Of a stretch of DNA of 64,000 nt, positions 17,656-27,419 are shown piece by piece; the stretch's first letter is position 1; every line of letters starts with the position of its first letter. Source of the DNA: Desulfitobacterium sp038181555 (GTDB taxonomy: Bacteria; Bacillota; Desulfitobacteriia; Desulfitobacteriales; Desulfitobacteriaceae); the NCBI RefSeq assembly GCF_038181555.1, contig NZ_JBBWUA010000012.1, forward strand, positions 22,906-86,905. Reading direction: 5' to 3'. The position numbers were made by a program, and so were the translations under genes. The notes under the pieces are model-generated. The model saw only the letters and a list, made by a program, of their open reading frames with translations, searched no databases and had not been told where the DNA came from.

Positions 17656-18555
17656 CTAAATTAGTTTATCTGTATAGCCGTAAACCTCTAAAACCTCCCT
17701 GACCCCAAGACCAGCGTCAAGTATCCCTGCACTGGTGCCAAATATATAACGTCCCGGTCTGGTAGCCTTTAAGAGTTCATCCACCTTATCGCTTCCTCCT
17801 GAGCTAAACCATGCCAGGCTATACCCGCCCATCAGACAAAAATCTTCGCCTACAGCTTCTCGTACCTTCATCATATCCATGACGGACTCTAAAGAATGGA
17901 GGCCGTTAAAGCCCATCTCCTTTATATCCCGAAGAACAAGTTGTAGGTCTCCGTCAGAATGGAAGAATATCGGCATCTCCCTGCCGGTGGCTACTCGGGC
18001 GCATCGCCCTAGTTCTGCGCGCAATTCCTTAAGATAAGAAAAAAAACGTTCTCTCATGGTCCGTGGCGATACATACAGTCCGTGATTATAGGCTATATCG
18101 TCGGCAATTAAAATACCATGTGCTCCGGAAGCTATAGCAGCCCGCCCCAACTCTAAACTCCTTTGGATCGACTCTTGGACCAAGCAATCCATCTTATCCT
18201 GATCCTTGACGATATCCATTAAAAACTCGGTAAAATCATGATAGCCATGCCCCACTCCCTGAAAGGGTCCATCGATCAAAGCAAAGATGAAAAAATCGCT
18301 TTCCTCTTGCCAGCGTCTTAATTCTGCCCAAGGATCATCTTGGCTTTCGGCATCTGCCATAAAAACAAGGGCGTCGAGCCCTAATAATTCCGTCGCTTGC
18401 CGGCGTTCCTCGAAGCCAACCCCTTTTAAACTTTCGCGTGAGGTCATTTGCAGGAGTTTGGTTATCAAGCCATCTTCGATATGAAACTCCCCCTTGGGAA
18501 GTTTATCTACTGGTTGCCCATGAATCATAGCTAAGACTCTTTCAATCTTCGTCAT
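17656..18555 (-). CDS. Uroporphyrinogen decarboxylase-family protein (MtaA/CmuA-like)
   Basis: 299 residues of the URO-D superfamily TIM barrel, shorter than true HemE (about 350). N-terminus KIERVLAMIHGQPVDKLPKGEF and the C-terminal HSDGDLQLVLRDIKEMGFNGLHSLE fit corrinoid methyltransferase relatives. In MtaA-type enzymes the corresponding motif is HxCG with a zinc-binding cysteine; here it reads FHSDGD, so that cysteine is missing. No corrinoid protein or methyltransferase partner is adjacent. A methyl-transfer role is therefore doubtful. ATG with GGAGGG upstream. Confidence 0.8.
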   Translation of the reverse strand: MTKIERVLAMIHGQPVDKLPKGEFHIEDGLITKLLQMTSRESLKGVGFEERRQATELLGLDALVFMADAESQDDPWAELRRWQEESDFFIFALIDGPFQGVGHGYHDFTEFLMDIVKDQDKMDCLVQESIQRSLELGRAAIASGAHGILIADDIAYNHGLYVSPRTMRERFFSYLKELRAELGRCARVATGREMPIFFHSDGDLQLVLRDIKEMGFNGLHSLESVMDMMKVREAVGEDFCLMGGYSLAWFSSGGSDKVDELLKATRPGRYIFGTSAGILDAGLGVREVLEVYGYTDKLI

Positions 18556-18585
18556 ATTCCCTCCAGATAATCAACGAGATAGGGT

Positions 18586-18624
18586 AAAAAAGTTCAGGCA
18601 AAGTAAACTTCACCTGAACTTTTT
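18586..18624 (-). terminator. Terminator of the M23 peptidase gene
   Basis: Stem AAAAAGTTCAGG/CCTGAACTTTTT with a 14-base loop immediately after the stop codon; T-runs on both strands. Confidence 0.85.
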
Positions 18625-18626
18625 AT

Positions 18627-20045
18627 TTAGCGTACGTAATTTCTAGGATTGACGGTATCGCCATTGACGATGACCTCAAAATGCAAATGGGATCCGGTTG
18701 AGCGTCCTGTGGAGCCAACTAAGCCGATGGTTTCTCCTTGAGAGACAGATTGTCCCACAGAAACCAATAATTTTGAGGCATGAGCATAGCGAGTCTGAAT
18801 ACCATTGCCATGATCGATCACGATGCAATTACCATAATTCCCTTGCCAGCCTGCACTGATAACAGTTCCTGCCGCCGCAGCTACAAAGGATTCTCCAACC
18901 GGTCCGGCATAGTCTATACCCGTGTGGAATTCTCCACCCCGATAGCCATAATAAGAGCTTGTACTTCCCCCATAAGGCCTAACTAAGCCCGGCACAACAC
19001 CACTACCCCGGGAAGCGCTGGCTACTTGTACCCGCTTCGGTCCTTTCGCGACCACCTGCGATACTGCTTCTTTCGTGACTTTCTCGTCAACAACGGCTTT
19101 AGAAACTACTTTATCATTTTTTTGCACATAAGAATATGTAACGACTTTTTCCCCATCAGCTCCAGCTTTAGTTACCTTGGAGGTCCCGCTGGCTAATTTG
19201 CTATCAACCTTTGTCACCACATCAAAAGGGATGGTTTCCGTATCGGTTTTCGTCCCTTCAAAAACCACCGTAAGATAAGGTGTGATTTTCTCAATCATTA
19301 TCTTTTCCCCAGGCTTAATCACCGTATCCAGTGTTGTCCCTGGGTTTGCAGCCAGAACTTCCACGGTTTTGAGATCATTCTTACGGGCGATAAGCCACCA
19401 AGAATCGTTTTCCGCTATGACGTATTCTTCTTTTTGGATATTTCCTTCTTTGAGCTTAGCGAAGGCTGCATCAACTGTGGTGACCTGTTCGGGCAATACT
19501 TCAACATCTTTAATCTCGATCTCTTCATCAAAAGAGACATTTTTAACGACGTTCTTTTCATCCTCGTGAACGTAGATTCCTTGATAAGCTTTTATCAGTT
19601 CATCGACATCCTTTTGATCCGCCAGATTAAAAAGGGAGTTGCCCGCAATGTTAACCTCAACGGCCTCAATATAAAGGGTCAGCTTTTCTTTGAGCTCCGC
19701 TTTGGATAAGGCAGTAAATTGATTATCCATCCGTGCCGTATTGAATTCAATTTGGTCATGGGTCTTGGCCGTTTCGCCAAAAGCAGCACCCTCTTCGGCG
19801 AGGATTTGTTCGACGAGCTCTTCGCCTGCTCTAACATTTTCCACGATCCCAACGTTTACTCCATTGACGACCACATAAGCTGCCGGAGCTGTGGAGCTTA
19901 GATAAAATCCCCCTCCTCCGAGGACTAATAATGCTGTTAACGCTCCCCCGATCACCTTTGGGGATTTCCACGATAGTTTATTTAAAGACTGAAGCCAGGA
20001 CTGAAGCCGAATCTTTGACTCTGTAATAATCTTCACAGGCTGCAT
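18627..20045 (-). CDS. Cell-wall M23 metallopeptidase with LysM and G5 domains
   Basis: 472-residue envelope protein. A transmembrane anchor lies at about 31-50 (VIGGALTALLVLGGGGFYL). A LysM-like module follows at about 207-255 (YVIAENDSWWLIARKNDLKTVEVLAANPG), a G5 domain at about 258-335, and a C-terminal M23 (lysostaphin/NlpD-type) peptidase at about 375-470. The zinc ligands are visible in HTGIDYAGP (HxxxD) and SHLHFEV (HxH). It probably cleaves peptidoglycan cross-links or activates a hydrolase outside the membrane. ATG with AGGAGG; single gene. Confidence 0.92.
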   Translation of the reverse strand: MQPVKIITESKIRLQSWLQSLNKLSWKSPKVIGGALTALLVLGGGGFYLSSTAPAAYVVVNGVNVGIVENVRAGEELVEQILAEEGAAFGETAKTHDQIEFNTARMDNQFTALSKAELKEKLTLYIEAVEVNIAGNSLFNLADQKDVDELIKAYQGIYVHEDEKNVVKNVSFDEEIEIKDVEVLPEQVTTVDAAFAKLKEGNIQKEEYVIAENDSWWLIARKNDLKTVEVLAANPGTTLDTVIKPGEKIMIEKITPYLTVVFEGTKTDTETIPFDVVTKVDSKLASGTSKVTKAGADGEKVVTYSYVQKNDKVVSKAVVDEKVTKEAVSQVVAKGPKRVQVASASRGSGVVPGLVRPYGGSTSSYYGYRGGEFHTGIDYAGPVGESFVAAAAGTVISAGWQGNYGNCIVIDHGNGIQTRYAHASKLLVSVGQSVSQGETIGLVGSTGRSTGSHLHFEVIVNGDTVNPRNYVR

Positions 20046-20184
20046 CGCTTACCTCCTAAATCACAAACAACTTCGCTTATTATACAGGATGGATGTGAAG
20101 ATTTTGTGAAAAAACATAGGATTTTTTATGATTCTCATAAAAAAATTCTATCTCCACAAATCTCTACAAAAAGCGCTTTATTTC

Positions 20185-21732
20185 TCACGCGACGGATTGC
20201 GGCCCTGCCGCGCGTATTTCTGCCGCGACCTGCTTAAATTGTTCAAAGTTCTTTCGGAAACGCTCAGCCAATTCTTTGGCATTGTGGTCATATGCTTCTT
20301 TATCCTGCCAAGTGAGTCTTGGCTTCAACACCTCACTGGGTACCCCAGCCACCCGATCGGGGACCAAAATTCCAAAGTTAGGGTCAGCCGTAAACTTGGC
20401 CTTTGCCAGAGAGCCGTTCAGTGCTGCCGTAATCATAGCCCGGGTGTATTTCAAGTTAATCCGCTTACCTACTCCATAGGCCCCACCGGACCAGCCCGTA
20501 TTCACCAAATAAACTTGAGTGCCATAGTTATCAATTCTCTCCCCTAACATCTGTGCATAAACTTGGGGTGCCAAGGGGAGGAAGGGGGCACCGAAGCAGG
20601 TGGAAAAGGTTGCCTGAGGTTCGGTAATTCCTCGTTCGGTACCTGCCAGCTTGGAGGTGTAGCCGGATAGAAAATGATACATTGCCTGTTCCTTGGTCAA
20701 TTTAGCAATGGGAGGCAATACCCCAAAAGCATCCGCAGTGAGGAATACAATAACCTGAGGCTGTCCTCCTACCCCAGGGATAACTGAGCCTTCGATATAA
20801 TCAATCGGATAGGCAGCCCGCGTATTCTCGGTTAGAGATGCATCGTTGTAATCTGCCACCTTCTCATCCGAATTCAGCACTACATTTTCCAGAACCGTTC
20901 CATATTTAATCGCATTCCAAATCTGGGGTTCTTTTTCTTGAGAAAGGTTAATGCATTTGGCGTAGCACCCGCCCTCAAAATTAAAGACACCATTTTTGGA
21001 CCAACCATGCTCATCATCCCCGATTAAAAACCGCTCAGGATCAGCAGATAAGGTCGTTTTACCCGTTCCGGACAAGCCAAAGAAGAGAGCCACATCCCCA
21101 TCTTTGCCGATATTCGCCGAACAATGCATGGGTACAACTTCCCGTAAAGGCAAAAAGTAATTCATAACGCTAAAGATAGATTTCTTCATTTCTCCGGCAT
21201 AATGGGTGCCACCGATTAATACGACACGTTTCTCAAAGGAGCAGATAATAAAAGCCTCGGAGTGGGTCCCATGAACTTCCGGGTCGGCTTTGAATCCAGG
21301 TACAGCGTAAATCGTGAATTGAGCTTGATGATTTTGCAATTCCTCTTGGTTAGGACGAATAAAAAGCTGGTGAACAAAGAGATTTTGCCAGGCGAATTCA
21401 TTAATAACACGAATAGGTAGCCGATATTCTACATCCGCTCCGGCAAAGCCATCAAAAATGAATAGCTCCTCTCTTGTTTCTACATACGCTTTCACTTCAT
21501 CGTAGAGACGCTGAAAATTCTCCTGAGAAATCGGACGGTTTACCGAGCCCCAGTCGATTTGATCATGAACAGAAGGTTCATCGACAATAAACTTATCTAA
21601 AGGGGAACGACCTGTATATTTCCCCGTACTGACATGAAATGCACCAGTTGAAGAAAGAACACCTTCACCGCGTTTAAGGGCACTATTCACTAGTTCTGAA
21701 ACCTCTAAATTATGATGAATTGTTTGATCCAT
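20185..21732 (-). CDS. pckA: Phosphoenolpyruvate carboxykinase (ATP)
   Basis: 515 residues. It converts oxaloacetate and ATP to PEP and CO2 (or the reverse in anaerobes). The P-loop GLSGTGKTTLS is at about 222-232, with GDDEHGW (kinase motif 2), STGKYTGRSPLDKF near the N-terminus and TGWSGGAYGVGKR. The ATG at 21732 has AGGAG 10 bases upstream; an upstream in-frame ATG would add 23 residues unlike the family. Followed by an AT-rich region with only a weak hairpin. Confidence 0.96.
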   Translation of the reverse strand: MDQTIHHNLEVSELVNSALKRGEGVLSSTGAFHVSTGKYTGRSPLDKFIVDEPSVHDQIDWGSVNRPISQENFQRLYDEVKAYVETREELFIFDGFAGADVEYRLPIRVINEFAWQNLFVHQLFIRPNQEELQNHQAQFTIYAVPGFKADPEVHGTHSEAFIICSFEKRVVLIGGTHYAGEMKKSIFSVMNYFLPLREVVPMHCSANIGKDGDVALFFGLSGTGKTTLSADPERFLIGDDEHGWSKNGVFNFEGGCYAKCINLSQEKEPQIWNAIKYGTVLENVVLNSDEKVADYNDASLTENTRAAYPIDYIEGSVIPGVGGQPQVIVFLTADAFGVLPPIAKLTKEQAMYHFLSGYTSKLAGTERGITEPQATFSTCFGAPFLPLAPQVYAQMLGERIDNYGTQVYLVNTGWSGGAYGVGKRINLKYTRAMITAALNGSLAKAKFTADPNFGILVPDRVAGVPSEVLKPRLTWQDKEAYDHNAKELAERFRKNFEQFKQVAAEIRAAGPQSVA

Positions 21733-21904
21733 GATAACGTAACTCCTTTTTCCGTGATAAAATATACAAAATACATTGCGCATACAACACACATTCATCA
21801 TTATAACAGCTGTTACGCAGATTTGGCACCCATATTTTCGATATTCTTTAAAAAACTATTTCCAAGACGATGCCTGACCCGCAAGATAACGCAAGCTGAT
21901 GCAA

Positions 21905-21947
21905 GAAAAACGCCGGAAAATCCTCTTCTGAAGTTTCCAGCGTTTTT
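21905..21947. terminator. Terminator-like hairpin upstream of pckA, after the hydratase gene
   Basis: AAAAACGCCGGAAA / TTTCCAGCGTTTTT with one G-U-compatible mismatch and T/A-runs on both strands. It lies downstream of the minus-strand hydratase gene (which ends at 22050). Confidence 0.75.
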
Positions 21948-22049
21948 ATAGGTTTTGCATTTTTGTTTGGTTTTATGGTTTAGCTAGTTTCTGCAATTTT
22001 AGATATATAGTGTGTGTTGTGTTGTTCTTTGTTTCTCCCCTAGAACGCT

Positions 22050-24401
22050 CTATTCCGCAGCATAGTAATTGATCAAGCTACCTTTGAGGATGATTTCGCG
22101 CTCATCTTGAGTCAGAGGATTGAGTTGGAGCTTCATCTCTTTAACCCCTGTCGCTGTTACCAGTTGACCAGTGATGTATTCATCCTCATTCAAGATGCTT
22201 TGACGAATCCCTGGGATGAAAATAGTGTCATCCACCTCGAAGGTAATATTCTCATCAAAGTCCCAAGTAAAGGGGAGCATGCCCCAGTTGATTAGATTGC
22301 TGCGATACCGTTTTGTGGCGTACTCTTGAGCGATGTTAGCCATGCCACCTAGAACCCTCTGGCAGGATGCTGCCTGTTCCCGGGCGGAGCCATCGCCAGG
22401 TTTTACAGCATAAATCACCGTACCTATTCCGGTATTCGCTAGAGCGTTCTCCGCAGTTCCAAGGGCTGGATCAGCCTTAAGCATTTGCTCAGCTACTGCG
22501 CGCAATTCCTCCGTTACACCGCTAAGATTTTTTTGACCGGACCGAATACCTTGACGTTCTTTCTCCAAGGCATGAACCGCCTTAGCACGGGATACATAGA
22601 GTGGTTCCTTTCGAGAAAGGGTGAATTCGGCAAGTCGTAAGGGGTTGGAACGGTAAGAAGAGGTTTCCCCAGACGGAATTAACTCATCCGTGGTGGTCAC
22701 CGGATCATGGACCACTGCGGCAAATTTTAAGAGGATATTCTCCGGGAGGGCAATCATCTCCGGCCAGTCGGCGATATTAGGACCAAACTTCAACTCCGTT
22801 TCGGGCTTAGCTTGACCGAAGCCTTGATATACTCTCTTCGCATAGATATCGGCATTGAATTCATACTCAGAGTCTGCGGGTGTATACTCAACCTCTGTAG
22901 CAGGAGTGAGTCGACCGCCATTGATTACGGTGGCGGCTATGGAACGGGCGTCCATCAACGCAACCGAAGAAATCTGCAGATCACCCGGTTTGGAACCCTC
23001 CCGGTTAGGGAAGTTCCTAGTGGTATGGCGAATACTCAGCTGACCATTGGCCGGTACATCCCCCGCGCCAAAGCAGGGACCACAGAAGGCTGTCTTGATC
23101 AGCGCTCCTGCTTGCATGAGCTTGCCGATGGCGCCGCGCTTGATGAGCTCGTAGTAAATAGGCTGACTGGCAGGATAGACACTAAAGGAAAAGTAATCAC
23201 TACCGACGGATTGGCTATCGACGATAGCGGCTACATCCATAATGTTTTCATAGCTACCACCGGCACAGCCGGCAACGATCGCTTGATCTACAAACAGGCG
23301 ACTATTTTTGATGCGATCCGTCAGGTTGAAATTGATTTTCGGGTTATCCAGCTGTTTTCTGCCCTCTGTCTCTACCTGCTTGAGGATATCATAGGGGTTT
23401 TGGTTGAGCTCCTCAATCGTATAGGCGTTGCTGGGATGGAAGGGTAATGCAATCATCGGTCTGATCTTGCTTAAATCTACGTGAACCATGCCGTCATAAT
23501 AAGCCACATTCCCCGGCTCGACTTTGGCATAAGCTTCGCCACGGCCATGGATCTCCATATACTTCTTCACTTGCTCATCAGTGACCCAAATGGAGCTTAA
23601 GCAAGTAGTCTCCGTGGTCATCACATCGATGCCGCTCCGGAAATCAACCGATAAGTTCGCAATACCGGGGCCCACGAACTCCATGACTTTATTTTTGACA
23701 AAGCCATTGTTGAAGACGGCCCGAATAATCGCTAAGGCCACGTCTTGGGGTCCTACCCCAGGCTGTGGTTTACCTTCCAGATAGATGGCGACAACTCCGG
23801 GATATTTGATATCATAGGTCTTCTGCAAGAGCTGTTTAACAAGCTCCGGTCCTCCTTCGCCGACACCCATGGTACCAAAGGCTCCATAACGAGTATGGCT
23901 GTCTGAGCCAAGCAGCATCTTGCCGCCGCCGGTCATCATTTCTCTCATATATTGATGAATAACTGCTTGATGGGCCGGAACAAAGATGCCACCATATTTT
24001 TGGGCCGCGGAAAGACCAAACACATGATCATCTTCATTGATGGTTCCCCCGACTGCCGATAAGCTATTATGACAGTTGGTCAAAACATAAGGAAGGGGAA
24101 ATTCCTTTAAGCCGCTGGCACGGGCCGTTTGGACAATCCCTACATAGGTAATATCATGAGATGTCAAAGCATCGAAGCGAATCTTTAATTGCTCCATATT
24201 GCCGGAAGTGTTATGTCGGGATAAGATCTGATAAGCCATCGTATTTTGCTGGGCACTTTGACGATCCAGTACAACTTCTTGAGGAAGCTGTTCCGGTTGG
24301 ACGGGTTGCCCCGCCAGATCATAAAGCACATTTGTATCCTTAACCTCTAAGGCTTGTTTCCCTCGAATCAGGTATATGCCATTATTAATTAAACGTACCA
24401 T
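22050..24401 (-). CDS. Aconitase-family hydratase
   Basis: 783-residue aconitase-superfamily protein. The Fe-S cysteines are in CAGGSYENI and CGPCFGAGD, and active-site stretches LGSDSHTRYGAFGTMGVGEGGPEL, DARSIAATVINGG and a swivelling C-terminal domain (from about 600) are present. The N-terminus (MVRLINNGIYLIRG) and overall divergence match the YbhJ-like branch more than classical AcnA or AcnB, so the substrate may not be citrate. I start at the ATG 24401, which has GGAGG six bases before it; the ATG two codons earlier is too close to that site. Two genes from pckA. Confidence 0.82.
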   Translation of the reverse strand: MVRLINNGIYLIRGKQALEVKDTNVLYDLAGQPVQPEQLPQEVVLDRQSAQQNTMAYQILSRHNTSGNMEQLKIRFDALTSHDITYVGIVQTARASGLKEFPLPYVLTNCHNSLSAVGGTINEDDHVFGLSAAQKYGGIFVPAHQAVIHQYMREMMTGGGKMLLGSDSHTRYGAFGTMGVGEGGPELVKQLLQKTYDIKYPGVVAIYLEGKPQPGVGPQDVALAIIRAVFNNGFVKNKVMEFVGPGIANLSVDFRSGIDVMTTETTCLSSIWVTDEQVKKYMEIHGRGEAYAKVEPGNVAYYDGMVHVDLSKIRPMIALPFHPSNAYTIEELNQNPYDILKQVETEGRKQLDNPKINFNLTDRIKNSRLFVDQAIVAGCAGGSYENIMDVAAIVDSQSVGSDYFSFSVYPASQPIYYELIKRGAIGKLMQAGALIKTAFCGPCFGAGDVPANGQLSIRHTTRNFPNREGSKPGDLQISSVALMDARSIAATVINGGRLTPATEVEYTPADSEYEFNADIYAKRVYQGFGQAKPETELKFGPNIADWPEMIALPENILLKFAAVVHDPVTTTDELIPSGETSSYRSNPLRLAEFTLSRKEPLYVSRAKAVHALEKERQGIRSGQKNLSGVTEELRAVAEQMLKADPALGTAENALANTGIGTVIYAVKPGDGSAREQAASCQRVLGGMANIAQEYATKRYRSNLINWGMLPFTWDFDENITFEVDDTIFIPGIRQSILNEDEYITGQLVTATGVKEMKLQLNPLTQDEREIILKGSLINYYAAE

Positions 24402-24535
24402 GTTCATCCTCCATACTCTAAGGTTTTTCTACGATTCTTCTTCCTCTACTGAGGCATGGTTTAAATTTACCGAGAATTTTACATTCTATCAACCTTTTTA
24501 CACCATGTATACAATATTTAATAGTTTTTTAGAAA

Positions 24536-25156
24536 TTAGAAAATGATTTGACACTCCCCGACTTTGGTTTCTTGCCAATTGAGGATTAAATGATCCCCTT
24601 CCTGCACTTTCCCCACCCCTGCAGGAGTTCCCATGAAGATAACATCCCCGGCTCCGAGTCCAAATTCCTTGGCGACATATTCCAGAATCGTTGGAATGTC
24701 AAAAATCATGTCTTTAATATTCCCGCGCTGGACTTCTTGCCCATTCTTCAGCAGAGCGAAATCATGCTCCTTAGTCGCTTCCATACCGGCGAAAGGCATC
24801 CATCGGGAGCAAAGAGCAGAATTGGGGAATCCCTTAGCAGGCAACCAAGGATAACCTTTCTTTTTCAGTTCGTCTTGCAACTGCCTTAAGGTGAAGTCCA
24901 CCCCAATTGCCATCTTATCAATCAGTTCATCGGCGGTCATGCCTTTTTCGTAAGCATGGGCCAGATGGATGACGAGTTCCACTTCATAATGCACGGCCCC
25001 TTTGTCGGTCGGCATTTTGATCGTCTGCCCCTTGGTCTCCGTATAAGCATGAGTTGGTTTCGTAAAAATCAGCGGAGCTTCCGGCACCGCATTATTTAAT
25101 TCTTCAGCATGTACTCGGTAATTGCGACCCACGCAGTAAATATTTCGAATCGACAT
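24536..25156 (-). CDS. Fumarylacetoacetate hydrolase-family protein
   Basis: 206 residues of the FAH fold (hydrolases, decarboxylases or isomerases acting on oxo-acids). Signature motifs: IYCVGRNYRVHAEEL at the start, a metal-binding VHYEVELVIHLA (about 60-71), GVDFTLRQLQ, and GDVIFMGTPAGVG near the end. Family members of this short type include acylpyruvate hydrolase and oxaloacetate tautomerase/decarboxylase. The latter would fit with pckA and an aconitase-like enzyme nearby, but this is only context. Start 25156 chosen for the conserved MSIRNIYC; an ATG seven codons upstream is possible. Confidence 0.87.
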   Translation of the reverse strand: MSIRNIYCVGRNYRVHAEELNNAVPEAPLIFTKPTHAYTETKGQTIKMPTDKGAVHYEVELVIHLAHAYEKGMTADELIDKMAIGVDFTLRQLQDELKKKGYPWLPAKGFPNSALCSRWMPFAGMEATKEHDFALLKNGQEVQRGNIKDMIFDIPTILEYVAKEFGLGAGDVIFMGTPAGVGKVQEGDHLILNWQETKVGECQIIF

Positions 25157-25286
25157 GTTTCCCCTCATTTCCCTCATTTACTTATATTATTATAACTATA
25201 TTATTATAACCTAGATGTCTACCACGATGCCACAAGTCAACAGAGAAGTCTCGACTTAAGAAAGTATAAGGAAGTGATAAAGGCAC

Positions 25287-25328
25287 GCTTGTCCCAAATA
25301 CGAAGGCGCCTTCGTATTTGGGACAGGC
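25287..25328. repeat. 36-bp perfect palindrome with extended arms
   Basis: TGTCCCAAATACGAAGGC (25290-25307) is followed at once by its exact reverse complement (25308-25325), with further pairing out to 25287 and 25328. No spacer and no T-tract, so neither a normal terminator nor a simple operator. The rest of 25178-25412 contains nothing else recognisable. Confidence 0.85.
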
Positions 25329-25414
25329 CTAGCTATAGCTTAGAAAAAAGGAGCACAGACGGGCTTTTACCAGCTAGATAAAGCGTACCTGGGCACGCAC
25401 AGTAACAAAAAATT

Positions 25415-25445
25415 GCCCTTCCTGTTGGTTTTCAACAGGAGGGGC
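25415..25445 (-). terminator. Terminator of the LemA-like small gene
   Basis: Perfect 13-base stem GCCCTTCCTGTTG/CAACAGGAGGGGC (one G-U) with loop GTTTT; on the minus strand it is followed by AATTTTTTG. Confidence 0.88.
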
Positions 25446-25448
25446 GAA

Positions 25449-25769
25449 TCAATCTTCCTTTTCATCTAGCATACAGAATCCCATAAAAATTCCGGGAATG
25501 CGATTCCAAGGTTTTTTCAGAGTTTGGTTATAGAGCTTTACAGACTGGATATATATATCTTGACTACGCAGTAAAATATTCTTTGCATTTATCTCCTCTA
25601 GCCCGTCTTCTGATTGTAGATACTTTTTGTGACAGACGATGAGTTGACTTCCGGCACTTTGAACTGTAGATTGTTTAGCCAACAGCTCTTGGCGCGCCAC
25701 CCAAAACCACAAAATCACAAAAGCTGTGGTGCTAATTCCTGCGACCAAATAGATGATTATTGTAGTCAT
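25449..25769 (-). CDS. Small membrane protein, miniature LemA-like
   Basis: 106 residues: one N-terminal transmembrane helix (IIIYLVAGISTTAFVILWFWVA), then a helical region. The C-terminal part, IYIQSVKLYNQTLKKPWNRIPGIFMGF, has the same pattern as the C-terminal part of the full LemA encoded at 30051-30605 (IYNDSVTKLNREIRMFPVLLIAGMLGF). It therefore looks like a shortened LemA-type protein missing much of the central coiled coil. ATG with GGAAGGG upstream. It faces the GHKL kinase gene divergently. Function unknown. Confidence 0.75.
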   Translation of the reverse strand: MTTIIIYLVAGISTTAFVILWFWVARQELLAKQSTVQSAGSQLIVCHKKYLQSEDGLEEINAKNILLRSQDIYIQSVKLYNQTLKKPWNRIPGIFMGFCMLDEKED

Positions 25770-25951
25770 GCCAAATCCCTTCCTTCTACCTTTCCAAACT
25801 CAGCCATACATAGAAATAAATACTAACTAAACACATTTTCATGCTATACTTATTCTGTTATCTAAGACTTTTCAAGCTACTTCAAGGTTGACTAGAAACC
25901 AATTTATCCAAAATAGAGCAAGCTTTTACTAGATGAGCGAGGGTAATCATA

Positions 25952-27238
25952 ATGATATCTTTATCTATCATCAATTCCTTATTTGTTTTAATCTATGGAC
26001 TGATCATCTCTTTATCCTTTGCGAATGTTCCTCTGAAACGGAATTTAAAAAGCATTGTTTTTATAGCCCTCGGCTTATTATTACTACAATTTGTTTTGTA
26101 TTTGTCTTTGGGTGAAGATTTTTTATATAAATCCTATCCCATTATTACGCATATACCCTTAGTTATTCTCTTGGTATGCTATTACAAAAAGCCAATTAAC
26201 ATCGCCCTAGTTTCTGTATTAACAGCCTATTTATTATGCACTCCACGAAAATGGTTCGGCACAATAATTTCATATTTTTGGGGATATAGCCCTGATGTCT
26301 CCTATTGGGTACAAATCGTTATCACCATACCTTTGATGGTACTAATCATAAAAACAGCAGCACCCATCATCGTAGGGTTGAAGCAAGAAGGTCAGAAGGT
26401 TATTTCTTTATTTATATATGTGCCGCTAACTTTTTACCTCATCGCATACGGCATTACCGTATACAGTGATTTGTTGTATAGCGGGGGACCTGCGGTGGTG
26501 GAGTTCTTGGACTCAGCTATTGTTGTTGTTTATTTTTTATTCTCAGTTATGTATTTGAAAATCTCTAAGCAAAAAAGGGATATCGCGAGAGAAAATGCCA
26601 ATCTACAGCTACTTTTCAAACAATCTGAATTTGAAATGTCTGCCCTAAAAGAAACCCAGAAAGCCGTTGCTATATACCGGCACGATATGCGCCATCATCT
26701 TTCCCTGATCAGAGGTTATCTTGCGGATGGAGAACAGCAGCAAGCCTTAGACTATATTCAGCTTACCCAAGCGGATATTGAGGAAATGACCCCCGACCGC
26801 TTTTCGAATAACAACACTGTCAATCTTATTCTTTCTTCCTTTGCGAATAAAGCAAAGACAAACGGTGTCAAATTCATAGTGAAGGCTAACTTACCGCCGA
26901 GTCTTCCCTTTCCCGAAACTGAGCTTTGCGCTTTGCTTTCCAACGGACTTGAGAATGCAATTAGCGCTGCATCTCAGGTAAATGATGAGCATTCTAGAAC
27001 AGTGCGTGCTAACTGCCAAACTCATAAGGGTAAATTGCTCATTCTCATTGAGAATAGCTATACTGGCCAGTTAGTAATGAAGAACGGTCTGCCACAAAGA
27101 CCAGACAATGACTCCGATCACGGCTTCGGCACCAAAAGTATCATGATGATTGCCGAGAAACACAAAGGCTACTGCTCCTTTGCAGCTAACAGTGCTATTT
27201 TCACTCTTAAAATTGTGCTGCCCTTAGGCAACGGTTAG
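25952..27238 (+). CDS. GHKL-domain sensor histidine kinase (AgrC/CitA-like)
   Basis: 428 residues. About six transmembrane helices (1-200) replace an extracellular sensor. A coiled-coil linker and the phospho-acceptor region YRHDMRHHLSLIRGYL follow (His in RHDMRHH, about residue 245). The GHKL ATPase comes next, with N-box ELCALLSNGLENAI and G-box HGFGTKSI. This architecture is shared with AgrC-type peptide sensors. No response regulator is adjacent; the nearest, a LytTR protein at 30800, lies beyond three minus-strand genes. Start at ATG 25952 after GAGCGAGGG. Confidence 0.88.
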   Translation: MISLSIINSLFVLIYGLIISLSFANVPLKRNLKSIVFIALGLLLLQFVLYLSLGEDFLYKSYPIITHIPLVILLVCYYKKPINIALVSVLTAYLLCTPRKWFGTIISYFWGYSPDVSYWVQIVITIPLMVLIIKTAAPIIVGLKQEGQKVISLFIYVPLTFYLIAYGITVYSDLLYSGGPAVVEFLDSAIVVVYFLFSVMYLKISKQKRDIARENANLQLLFKQSEFEMSALKETQKAVAIYRHDMRHHLSLIRGYLADGEQQQALDYIQLTQADIEEMTPDRFSNNNTVNLILSSFANKAKTNGVKFIVKANLPPSLPFPETELCALLSNGLENAISAASQVNDEHSRTVRANCQTHKGKLLILIENSYTGQLVMKNGLPQRPDNDSDHGFGTKSIMMIAEKHKGYCSFAANSAIFTLKIVLPLGNG

Positions 27239-27274
27239 AATTTATTCCTTTAAGGTTGCTCTTGGCTTTTTTTG

Positions 27275-27322
27275 AATAGCGTGCCGCCCTGGTTATTAAC
27301 AACCTCTTGGCGGCACGCTATT
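27275..27322. terminator. Bidirectional terminator
   Basis: AATAGCGTGCCGCC/GGCGGCACGCTATT perfect 14-base stem with a 20-base loop, between the converging kinase and SHOCT genes. Confidence 0.88.
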
Positions 27323-27419
27323 TATTGAGTGGAGCCCTTCCTGTTCGTTACAGCCTCCCTTGCTACCGGTTATTGCTTTGCAACAACCCAGAGATAACTT
27401 TCCTCACCTCTGCCTCTCC

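Noticed and set aside
22812..23447. 211-codon plus-strand open frame
   Set aside because: Antisense inside the aconitase-family gene.
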